A stretch of DNA of 64,000 nt, taken from the NCBI GenBank assembly GCA_034359265.1, contig CP136893.1, forward strand, positions 17,055,001 through 17,119,000. The letters are read 5' to 3'. Positions 12,101-24,100 of the stretch are shown piece by piece. Every line of letters begins with the position of its first letter. Position 1 is the first letter of the stretch. A program made the position numbers and the translations under genes. This stretch comes from Canna indica. Lineage: Eukaryota; Streptophyta; Magnoliopsida; Zingiberales; Cannaceae. The notes below the pieces were generated by a model. The model was not told where the DNA came from. It worked only from the letters and a program-made list of their open reading frames with translations, and did no database searches.

Positions 12101-15100
12101 GAAATTGCATACCGGTCCCTTTTTTTTTTTAAAAAAAATTCGCTGTTAAAAATAACTTGAATAACACATCATTGATCAAGAAATACTTAAAATTAAGATT
12201 CAAATGTCAAATACATGAATGCAATGTTTAAAGAGCCGTTGGGTCTGTTTTAATATTGTATTAGGGTTTTTCATAGATATAAGAGAATCATTACATTGGA
12301 GTTTATATAGTCGTGTATATCCTCAAGATATGTATGAGTATGACGGACTAAGATCAACACCGTATGTTGGGATGTATAGCGACTGATTTGCCCTAAGCGT
12401 CTTATGTTGCGCTACGCAGAGTTTTCGGCGGTCCCGCTAGCCGGTTAGCGGGCGGGGGTCAAGGGGGCAGCGCCCCCTGCCAGGGGTGTGGGGGCGGAGC
12501 GATAACAGATTTTTTGGGCCCTTTGGGTTGTGGGCCTGTGTCGCCCTATATAAATTCTAATGTAACGATTCTCTTATATCTATGAAAAACCCTAATACAT
12601 TATCGAACAATACCCAACGGCTCTTTTTAAGAGCTGTTGGATCATACCGGGCGGTATCGCCCGGTATGACAGCAAATACCGCCCGGTAAGGTTTAAAAAA
12701 CCGCCCGAAACGGTATATACCGGCCGGTATATACCGGTTTTTGAGGATTCCGGTATTCGATATACCCGGTATTTGAAAATACCGGGTATATCATGTATAT
12801 CGGGCGGTATATGCATCATACCGCCCGGTATGAGCGGTATGATGCGATATCGGGGGAATATTGATTTTTTTTTTTTTTTTAAGAGTTAGATATAACTCTA
12901 AACAATACATAATTGATGAATAAATGCTTAAAATCAATATTCCAATGTCAGATACATGAATATTAAAAGTCATTTTTAGTGTATTAGGATTTTTCGCAGA
13001 TACAAGAGAATTACATAGCGGGACCGCCGAAGACTCTGCGTAGCGCAACATAAGATACATGAAAAAATTTTAGACCCTTTGGGCTGTGCTTATATGTAAT
13101 TCTCTTGTATCTGCGAAAAATCCTAATACACTAAAAATGACTTTTAATATTCATGTATCTGACATTGGAATATTGATTTTAAGCATTTATTCATCAATTA
13201 CGTATTGTTTAGAGTTATATCTAACTCTTAAAAAAAAAAAAAACCGGTATGTTATTCCCGTACCGGCCCGTACCGTGTGTCGGTACGGTACCGGTATGTA
13301 CCGGTACCGGCCGGTGACCGAAACCGGTACCGGCCGGTGACCGAAACCGGTACCGGCCGGTGACCGAAACCGGTACCGGCCGGTGACCGAAACCGGTACC
13401 GGCCGGTGACCGAAACCGGTACCGGTACCGGCCGGTGACCGAAACCGGTACCGGTACCGGCCGGTGACCGAAACCGGTACCGGTACCGAGATTTTAAACC
13501 TTGCCGCCCGGTATTTGCTAAATACCAGAGCATACCGGGCAGTATTTACCGAGATACCGGTATTTTCCAATACTTGGTATGTTGCAACAGTACACAATGT
13601 CATACCGGGCGGTATATCTCGGTATGACAGCAAATTCCGCCCGCCCGGTATATCTCGGTATGACAGCAAATACCGCCCAGTATTTCATAAATACCAGGCA
13701 TACCGGGCGGTATTTACCGAGATACCCGGTATTTACCCATACCGGGTATCTCGTATACCGGTTTTTTCAAAAACCGGTATATATTGAGCTTACCGCCAGG
13801 TACGGTACGAGATTTAAAACCATGCCGCCCGGTATGATGAACAGTAACCCAAATGGCTCTATAGCCGTTTGGGGCCGGGTTTTCACAGATACAAGAGAAT
13901 CATTACATTGGAGTTTATATAGGACGACACAAGTCGATGTTGCACTACGTCTTATGTTGTGCTACGCAGAGTCTTCGGCGGTCCCCCGGAGATTTTTTAG
14001 ACCCTTTGGGTTGTGGACTTGTGTCGTCCTATATAAACTCCAATGTAATGATTCTCTTGTATCTATGAAAAACCCTAATACAATACCAAATGGCTTTTAA
14101 ACATTGTATTCATGTATTTGACATTTGAATATTGATTTTAAGCATTTATTCATCAATTATGTATTATTGGAGTTATATCTAACCCTCTCAAAAAAAAAAA
14201 CGGCCGGTATGCAAATTTCGTACCGGACTGTACCGTTTGTCGGTACGGTACGGTACCGGTACCGAGATTTTAAACCATGTATCTGAGCTTTGTATGCAGA
14301 ATTCCTTTTTTTTACATATGGCTGAATATATATGTGAGGAAAATACACAAAACAATTCTCATTCATAATATTGCATACTTTCCAGGAATTTCCTTATGTG
14401 CGCTATCGTGCTGCTAAGTCATGTTTGGATGTTACCACGTTGACAACACTCCGTGATCTAGTCCCAACTAAACTTGCTGCTGCAGTTTGGAATTGTCTTG
14501 CCAAATACAAAACTACACTTCCTGATTTCCCCCAAAGGGAAACATGCGAGTTACTTATTGTTGACCGTTCCATAGACCAGGTACCAATTTCTCAGTGTTT
14601 GATGTGCTTTGTTCCAATGGTCGATGGACTCCAACTTGGCCAATAATCTAGTCATTATTCAATTCGTAGATTGCTCCTATCATACACGAATGGACTTATG
14701 ATGCCATGTGCCATGATTTACTAACCATGGAGGGTAACAAATACACACATGAGGTTAGTCTACTGATTTAAGTCCATGCTGATTTAATGGCCCTTGGCTC
14801 TCTCTTGTGATATTTTGTTAAAATTTTTGTTACTAATGTGAAGGTTCCCAGCCAAACAGGATCAACTGAAAAGAAAGAGGTCCTTTTGGAAGATCATGAT
14901 CCTATTTGGCTTGAAATTCGAGATGCACACATAGCTGATGTTAGTTTTTGATTATCAAGATATGCATGTAATCTCTTTAGAATGATGCAAAATTGCAAAT
15001 ACAGTTTACTATTGAGTTTACTCCTTTGGCAGGCTAGTCTTAGATTACACGAGAAGATGAAAAATTTCGTATCAAAAAATAAAGCAGCTCAGATCCACCA

Positions 15101-18100
15101 TAGTTCAAGGTAACTACTCTTTGTCTTCGGCCTTGGCTACTTAAACCAATATGGTTATGGGCAAGGCAATTTTTTTAAGCCAGGAACTAGCTAACATTAT
15201 AGTTCCTTTACAGGCTAAGAACTAAGCCATCATGTTAATTGACATATTTGTGGTTGTGGATTGTAGAAAATGCACTTCCGTGATTTATCTATACTGTTAA
15301 CAATTAGAGCATTGTCTGAATTATTTTCTGCTATTAAATTTGTATTAATTTGATTAAAATTGTTTAAATCATGCCTTTGTGTGTGCATTGATGCTCGATA
15401 ACAGTATAGGAATGAACTTTTTGCTTTCTGGGGCAAGAGTTTCTATATTGTCCACCCTCTCTAGCTGTGTCCAGGCTTCTAGTGTTGGTCCAGGGACCTG
15501 TCTCAGTCCCCTCTTAGATTGGTACAGTATTATTGTATTAAGCCATATTGACACTTGATGTATATTGGTATGCTCCAAAATGTGCTGATTGGTTCCACAC
15601 TTCGTAACAGTCCCAAATCCTTAGATCTGATTCTAAAACTTTATTTCATGTTTGTATGAGTTCTTACTAACAAAAAGACGAATCACATGATTCATAAGGA
15701 TTTGAGTCCAAACTTCTTCAAGGCTTTGTTTAGAACTCAAAACTAAAGAGAGTTGAGAAAGATTTGAGCCTTAAAGAGAGTTGAGAAGCTGATGGGAGAA
15801 CAATTGAAATAAAGAAGAGGTGGAAGATATACAACTTATACAAGTTGTACAAGGGGGTTAAAATGGTCATTTTTGACAAAAATGCCCTTGAGATGGAAAA
15901 ATTAATTTGTTTCTAACAATGCTGATTAGTGGGTGATGTTGGGGGCGTACTGAGGAGGTATTGGGTGTAGCGATGTTGAGACTCCTCTTAACGCCTTGTA
16001 TACTTGTGGAGACTGGGGCTTGACAACCTATCTGATGGTATTACTGGCCCTATTTGGGCATACTGCTTGGTGTAGTCGAAACTTAATACCATGCGTTGTA
16101 CAAGTGGGAGCATGATGCACTAGGCTGCATGTTCCCTAGACTGTACCTGGCCGCATGATGCACTAGGCTGCATGTTCCCTTGACCTTACCATTATGTCAA
16201 GCCTCACCATGAAGTCTTATCCTGATTATGAAACAATGGACAAGATACCACTTTCACCATGTTCATCTTTGCTGCCATCATTTACTTTCCATCTTCTGTT
16301 CATGTTGGCATTGTTTGAAACAAGGTTCTAAATTTTTGTTGGGTACAGATACTAGTACTTGGTGGATTGGTAAAATGCTGGTTCTGAGCTCTATTGATGT
16401 GTAGCTACCAATCAGTGGAGTTGTTGAACTGGATCCCTACTTCCTGGTCCAATGCCATGAGGCTTGATTCACTTGCAAAATATAAGATTTATTAGTGCAA
16501 GCATAATTTGATTGAAATATGAATAAAATGACCCAAAACATATGGTTAAGACAACATGCTCATGCTAGCCTTATTACTCGGAGCCTTTCCCCATACTTGT
16601 TGGTCATTGCCACATATCTACCTGATTTCTTGCGCCAGCATACCGTTACTACCAATGTATCTAATGAGGAATGTCCTCATGACACTTGCGATTCCAGATG
16701 TCTGAATTTACTTGCACAGCTGGCACAAAGCATGGCCACGAAGTAGAATATTTTGGAAACAAAGTTCAATATATATAAATTTAGTTTTGGTACAAAAGTT
16801 GCTTTCCTCTTATTAAGACCCTGTTGTTTTGAAGAAGTGGAGAGAAGGGAGGAAAAGAGAAAGTCTTCTTTCTCTGGTTTTGATAGGAGGAGAGAAGGAA
16901 TGGAGCTTCCCATTGTTGGGTAGAAAAATAAGGAGAGGAAAAGAGAACCTATTGCCTCCACGTCAATGAAATTTCCCTCCCCAAAATTGGAGGAAAATGA
17001 GAGAAGATAAACTAGTAAGTCAAACTGTGAAAGGTTGTTATTCGGATGCTACCCTTGTTGCCATGCTATCCAAGAAATCTAAAGTAATAAATCTAAGGGC
17101 ATTGTAGGAATAAATAAGATTATATTTCTTTTTCTCCTTTCTGCTTGTCGTAACCAAATAAAGAGAATTCTTTCTCGTCCTTTCCTTTGTCTTATATTCA
17201 AATTGAAGAAGAGAAGCTTTGGTTCTCTTTATCTTCTCTTCTCCTCTTTTCTCTTCCTTTCCATATTTTTTATACAAAAAAGGTCTAAAGTTGCATTTAT
17301 TAATTTATTGCATTAATGGTAAACTATATCAAGTGTGCGACAATTATTCTATATCTAAGTAAAGGTGAATAGATACCATGGTTTTACTTCCAGTGATAGA
17401 TACCTTAAATTTTGCAATTCTATTGTCTTTCTCGCCAGGCTTTTACTCTATTCCATATGAAACAGATTGCTCTTCAGACGTCAGAGGACTCAGAACCACT
17501 CACTCCTGATTCCTGTTTCATTTGTGATCTCAGTTGTTTGAGTGGTTAAGCTAATTAGACGAAATAGATTGGCATTATTAGTAACAGGTTCAAGTCTAAT
17601 GGAACATTGGGAATGCAGATCCATGTACTCGGCCAAAAACTTCTTTTACTTTTGATATTCTTTCACCACTTTTAGAAAAAAAAATCAAATGACACTTGGT
17701 GGCATGGTTTAAAATCTCGGTTTCGGTACCGGGCCGAAACCGGTACCATACCGACACTCGGTACGGAAAACACCATACCGTTTTTTTTTTTTTTTTAAGA
17801 GTTAGATATAACTCTAATAATACATAATTGATGAATAAATGCTTAAAATTAATATTCAAATGTCAAATACATGAATACAATGTTTAAAAGCTATTTGGTA
17901 CTGTATTAGGATTTTTCACGGATACAAGAAAATTACATTAGAATTAATATAGGGCGACACATGGTATTCATCATCTTATTTGATGTTGCACTACGTCTTA
18001 TGTTGCACTATGTCTTTTTTAGACCCTTTGGGTTGTGGGATTGCGTCGCCCTATATTAATTCTAATGTAATTCTCTTGTATATGTGAAAAATCCTAATAC

Positions 18101-21100
18101 AATACCAAATAGCTTTTAAACATTGTATTCATGTATTTGACATTTGAATATTGATTTTAAGCATTTATTCATCAATTATGTATTATTAGAGTTATATCTA
18201 ACTCTTAAAAAAAAACCGATATTGCGTCATACCGGGCGGTATGATACATATACCGCCCGGTAATACCATATATACCCGGTATTTTCAAATACCGGGTATA
18301 TCGAATACCGGAATCCCCAAAAACTGGTAAATACCGGGCTTACCGTACCGTTTCGGCCGAGTTTTTAAACCATGCTTGTTGGTTTATTTCATTCTCTCTC
18401 TGGACTGCAAAATCAGGTAGTTGTTTAGTCAACTCTAATTTGCACTTAGATGCTTTATTTCATTCTGTTGTTTGGCCTCTGTATAGAGCATACCACAATA
18501 TAAACACTATTCTGTACTCTATGTTGTGCACATTGGTCCTTTGTGGTGCCAGCCATTCATAAGCTGATTTAAGCCAGTGGCATTAGCCCTGAAAATATGG
18601 TGTTATAGCATTCCAGTTTGTGAACAATCTTAATACAACATGCCTAATGGCTAATGGAATATATATTGTACTCCTAACTAATCAGGTCTTAGTGACTATC
18701 TTCATTGTTTAGTGGTTAATTATTTTTTGCAGATTAAATGCTTTCTTTTATATCAAGAAATCCAAGTATTGTACCTATTCTAATTTGTAAATTGAATTTG
18801 CTTTTGATATTTGAATCCATTTTCTGGAAATATCTAGTATTGTAGTATCTCCAAGGAAATTTACTTTTCTCCCTCTTGTTTGTAATTAGAGACGGTGGTG
18901 AGCTGTCCACTAGAGACTTGCAAAAGATGGTTCAGGCTTTGCCACAATATAGTGAACAAATTGACAAGCTTTCTCTCCATGTAGAGGTTAATTTTATTTC
19001 CTAAGACTTCCAAGTGATTTGTCTTTCCATTTCTGTAACATATTTATTACATGTTTTAGCAATCTTATGTTTCATTTCAAACTATTTTCCTTATTATGTA
19101 GGTAAAGAGTGCCAGTGGCAAACACTGGATGATGATCCTAACTCAATTTCTATCTTTTTTGTTATATCTGCTTGAGGCGGTGTAGGTATTAGTGGAATTT
19201 GCCTAGTTAAGTGACCTGGCCGTTTACATAGTCTTGTTGGCTAAGTTCATATGTCACTACCTTGGTTATCATTTGTCTGACTTCAGATGAAGTTTAGCTT
19301 AAATAATTGTTACACGATCAACTGTCTTGTTTTTTGGTGCATGAGATAGGCTCTATCATGTTCAACCAGATCCATATATTCATTTCCTTCATCGCCAACA
19401 AAAGTTGAAAATGTCTTGACTTTATCCTTCTTGGTCAGAACATTATCACATCTGCTAGTTTGCAAATACTTGACCGTTAATCTATAGAAGTTTTGCTCCA
19501 TATGTAAATCTGTTATAATATGATTCATTTTCTGGTGACTGCACTCAAGATTGGATTCAATTTTGACATAATGAGCTGTTTGTACTTTCTATTTTTCGTG
19601 GCTTGTGCTGAAGATTTATTTTTATTTCAACTCAATGATCTGTCATTGTTTCGTGTGTGTTCTTCTTATTATGATCTATTCAACCAAAATCAAACACTTG
19701 CTCTCTTTTGTTTCTAATCAAAGGTTAACATATTAACCGTATGCTTGGCTGCCAGGGAGAACAATTAAGAAGACTCTTGGATATAGGAAAAAGTATATAA
19801 CTGCTAACTTCATATCAATTAGATTACTGGGTAAATTTCATTTGTTTTTTCTTTTCCATCTCGACCATTCTTACTGCAAACAGAGTCATGTAACATCTTT
19901 TTAACTAGAGATGAAGTACAGAAGCCTTTCTCATGTCAATAATAGAAACTCGAAAACATGTTGGTAGGGTCTCTGATGCATCTGATACTGATCTTCAAGC
20001 CCTATTCCTGTGAGAGGTGTATTCTCACATTCTTGACATGCCATATAGCTCCATCCATGGTTTCAAGTTTAAAATACTGGTCAATCCATGTATGATCGGG
20101 TTTACTACATGTTTACCTTGGAGGATATAGTACTTCATAAAACACCATTTTTTGTTTATCTATTTTACTTAATAAATTGGACGCCACACAGTTTGTCTGC
20201 TCTATAAATCATTACATCTATAAATCAATACCCTAATCCTAATGGTTAGTTAGGGTTGGTTCATTTTGCAAAATTTGGAGGGACAACATTGGACAACTTG
20301 ATTTGACCCATATTCATTTTGTAAAAGTGATCCATACAGTGGACAAAAGGTCCATTTAAGCATTTTAAGAGCACTGAGTGGGCTATTTTCTTATTACTCA
20401 TAAATAGAGTAATAAAAAACTTGTTCACGACACCATGGTTTAAAATATCGATACCGGTCATCATCTCGGTGGATGACCGGTACCGGTACGTATCGGTACC
20501 GTACCGTACCGGTACCGTACCGTACCGACACACGGTACGGTCCGGTATGAAAATTGCATACCGAGCCTCTTTTTCTTTTTTTTTTTAAAATACCGGTATA
20601 CCGGTAAATACCGCCCGGTATGTACCGGTATACCGGTACTTTTAAAATTTCGGTCTTATGCTACAGTGCAAAATGTCATACCGGGCTATACCGCCCGGTA
20701 TGATAGCAAATACCGCCCGGTATTTGATAAATACCGGGCATACCGGGCGGTATTTACCGAGATACCCGGTATTTACCCATACCGGGCATCTCGGATACCG
20801 GTTTTTTGAAAAACCGGTAAATACCGGACTTACCGTACCGTACTGACCGGTATTTTAAACCATGCACGACACAAATATGTGAAAAGATGTGAATGTCCTC
20901 ATTCCATCTAAAACGTATCTCCTAACTTATTTGGCACTAGGAGTTGGTGACGACTCGACGAGACCCCTCTCCAATCCGACCTTATTGGGCCGGGTTTCAA
21001 GTTTTTTACTTTTGGAATTTTAGGTTTGGGTCGACTTTGGAGTTATTATTGAAAAATTCAATGACTGGATCTAGACCGAACTTAATCTAAAAAAGTGAAA

Positions 21101-24100
21101 TTTAGTTAAAAACCTGGTTGCTCGACCCAATCAAAAAACTCCCATCTGACCTGACCTGAAAAACTGGATCCAATCAGACTTGACCTGAATATTAATTTAT
21201 GAAAAATCAAATATCAAATTTAATCGAAAAACCCACAATGACCCAGCCCAACCTGATATCAATTAAAAAAATTCAGATTGACCTGACCCGATTTTTTTTT
21301 TTTTTGAAAACATAAGTATCTTGTATTCATTCAAGAGGTAAGAATGATGATACACAAAGGGGGGGAGGGGGTAGAGGAAGAAGAAAAAAAAAGGAAAAGA
21401 AGATCCCACTAAAGGCAGATCAAAGATCTACCAAACTAAAGGCAAATCAAAGTAAGATAGTCCGGGGCTGACAACAGTCCCAGCAAAAAGGCCCCACACC
21501 GAGAACAAGGTTAAAGTTACATCAATGGGAGAGAATGAAGCAGGTTCATCGCAGCAATCGCGAGAGCCAAACCAGCGACCCTACGTGAATGTTAGTTAGC
21601 AGAATTTTAGTCATTAAAGTTTTAACATAAAACTTTACCCAATCCAACCCAAATTTTTGTAAATAGTTTGAATTCAAAGAAACATGGCTGTAAAAATTTG
21701 GGTGTTGTCGGATTTGGATCAAAGCCCAGCGAAACAAAGGGTATTTTGGTCATCTGAAGTTGTCTTATACAATTATTTAGTGGAACAAATGTGGAACAAC
21801 ACTATTTTCATTGTCTAGTGCTATGCTGAATAAACAAGGAACAAGTGGTATATTTTATTGTGCATCTTATTATCTAGTGCTAGTTCGCAAAATGAACAGA
21901 CCCCTAGGACCTAGGTAATAAAACATGGCTCCATTACCCCATTGCATTTATGCAGTCCTTATAGAGTGAGCTAAATTGCCACTTAAGCTATGCAAGAGTG
22001 AAACCTTTTGTGATATAATTGTTGAATAATGTGATTATTAAATATATTAATTGTTTAATTTGCAATTTATGGTAATTATGCAGCTTAACTGGAGGTGATA
22101 AATGTAATACCCCGGTTTAGTCCCACATCGGGAGTATGTTGGACTTGAGATTCTGGGCTATGTGTTAGACTTGAGATGGATCTTGACGAGGACGTCAAGA
22201 CATAAGTGAGGGAGATTGTAATACCCCGGTTTAGTCCCACATCGGGAGTATGTTGGATGTGGTGTTGGCTTATAAGGCTTGATGGGTGTGCTACCATCAA
22301 CTTCAGCTTAAGCATTTTAATGAGGCCAATAGGTTGGCCCATGAAGTTGATGAGGTAGTTATCCCATCAAGCGGGTCGTAACAATAAATTTGCAAAATAG
22401 ATATGCAAATTACAGGATCTACTCTTACTGAGCATCGAATTTTAGTATGTGTATGCATTTATGTCTTCTAAATATAGCTGTCTAGTCTATATAGGATACC
22501 CTTTTTGAGGTAATTAAACAGAGGAATATTTGTGTTCATTCAGAAATATATTCTCCTCAGATTAATACTCGCATATTTTGACTATTTATGTAATGAGTAT
22601 GTCACAAATTGAAAGTTGATCTAGCATCAGGTATGTATAATATGATACCCTCAGATTCCACAAGGTACTTGTTAACTTTTTTATTGTGTGGATTATTCCT
22701 GAATATGTTTCTTCATTTTTCAATGCCATAACAAGGCACAAAAAGCTACTTGGACCATTATGACTTCCATGTCACCTTAGATTGTAATAAGTCTGTTTTG
22801 GCTAAGTTAAGTTTCTAATCTTTTTGTCATCTATTTCATGTTAGATTCCTGTGTTGCAAAAGATAAGTTTGTACTGCAAAAAATGACAAAAAAATACAAT
22901 GAAAAGTTTGTGCAGCCTACCTAGTGAGGAGGCGTATCCACACCAAAAAGATGAAAATAAAACCAACAGGCTGGGCCAACAAAAACAGTGATTGAATAGA
23001 GGGCACTAAGTCCTATTCATGCATCACTTCATCTAAGGATTAGAGGACATACTAGAGACCACTTTTCTATTTTGGTTAACTCTAGATCATTAGGAACCTA
23101 GATTATGATAAGAGTAAGAAATTGAATGTTGTCTGTAGAATGAAGATATTTGTTGGGAATGGTACAATCATGCAATTATCTGAGATGACGATTCACATAC
23201 TGGTCCTAGATTTTTTTCCTAATTTCATATACTTTTTGTAGATTGCAGGGAAAATTACTAGTATAATTAATGAGCAAGGACTTAAAGAAGTTGGAAAAAT
23301 GGAGCAGGATCTTGTCTTTGGAAATGCCGGGACCAAAGAACTAATAAATTTTTTGAGGACAAAACAGGTTTATGGATGTTATTCGGTCAACAATGGCTAA
23401 GATATGTGTGTGTTTCTTTAAAATGATGTTCTAAGTGGCTCTCTTCTACAGGATATCAATCGTGAAAATAAATTGCGGTTAATGATGATCTATGCATCAA
23501 TTTACCCAGAGAAATTTGAAGGAGACAAAGCATCAAAGTTAATGCAAGTAAGTGTTACTATTTCACATTAATGTGTCTAGTTTTTAAGGTCAGCTTATTG
23601 TAGGGCAAAGTCATTACATAAATTGAGGAAAATAATGTTTTCTGAGTTATCAAAAGAAATTCTCGTGGTCTGTTTCTTGGGTGGGGTTCTTGACAGAATT
23701 CCTTCCTCGATGACAATCTGATTCAAGTTCCATAGCATCAACAATGCAACGGTGGTGGAGCGTGCTAAGGAGAAATGAACTACATCTAGCAGCAGCAGTG
23801 GTGAAGTTGCAGCGTCAACTGTCACTGGAGAACTCTTAAGTCTTAACCTCTATCATTCCCCAAATTCTAAGCTCCCTAGTTGTTTGGCTATCTACTTCAT
23901 TTTCCACTTTTCCTCTTTTTTTTTTTAATTTTTTTTTCTGTTGATCATATTGCTGCATAATTTGGATGAATTGCCATATTTTCACAAAAAATGTTAGATA
24001 CAATCCAATTTTAACCATCTTTAGATTTTCAACTATTCCTGTACTGATTTTGGCCTGTTCCTGGTCTAGTGATAATATTACTAGGTGATTTATCTGATAT

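Larger units (their letters stand above)
12687..13503 (-). mobile_element. Non-autonomous hAT hairpin MITE (copy D), nested inside copy C
   Basis: Starts TAAGGTTTAAAA and ends ATTTTAAACCTTG. A perfect 8-bp duplication CCGCCCGG flanks it at 12679-12686 and 13504-13511. It is 817 bases: a right subterminal zone, a long near-perfect hairpin (12881-13229), then a tandem repeat and GGTACCGG-rich left end. It is the innermost of three nested copies. Confidence 0.92.
12001..13824 (+). mobile_element. Non-autonomous hAT element (copy C), nested inside copy B
   Basis: Begins CAAGGTTTAAAATACC and ends GATTTAAAACCATG. The flanking 8-mers are CCGCCCGA (11993-12000) and CCGCCCGG (13825-13832), matching 7 of 8. 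Reading copy B across this insertion restores the GGTATACCGCCCGGTATGAT context found at 9757-9775 in copy A, which confirms the insertion point. Copy C contains a hairpin at 12230-12627 and the nested copy D. Confidence 0.9.
11687..14279 (-). mobile_element. Non-autonomous hAT element (copy B), hosts two nested copies
   Basis: Flanked by a perfect 8-bp duplication TATCTGAG at 11679-11686 and 14280-14287. Its ends are CATGGTTTAAAA and TTTTAAACCATG. Without its nested inserts it is about 760 bases: 11687-12000 plus 13833-14279. Its left part matches copy A's right subterminal zone read in reverse, including the CGTTGGCGTTGCCAACG and GGCTGACAGC-like pair; its right end matches copy A's left end. 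It lies in the 8.6-kb SEC1 intron. Confidence 0.92.

Noticed and set aside
13311..13489. Regular repeat that could be taken for a CRISPR array
   Set aside because: Units abut with no unique spacers, it lies in a plant hAT element, and plants have no CRISPR arrays.
13187..13669. Long open frames rich in Arg-Tyr-Arg and Gly-Thr repeats in the hAT subterminal zones
   Set aside because: They come from translating the GGTACCGG/CCGGTAT words; similar frames appear in several frames and both strands of every copy. No start context or protein family.
16800..17280. Purine-rich and pyrimidine-rich stretches that look inverted (GAGAGAAGG against CTTCTCTTCTCC)
   Set aside because: The match is low-complexity only, with no defined ends or target duplication.
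20940..21700. GGGTCGG/CCGACC-rich sequence around the LINE tail, possibly a hAT MITE like that at 39835
   Set aside because: I could not find matching ends or an 8-bp duplication on both sides.
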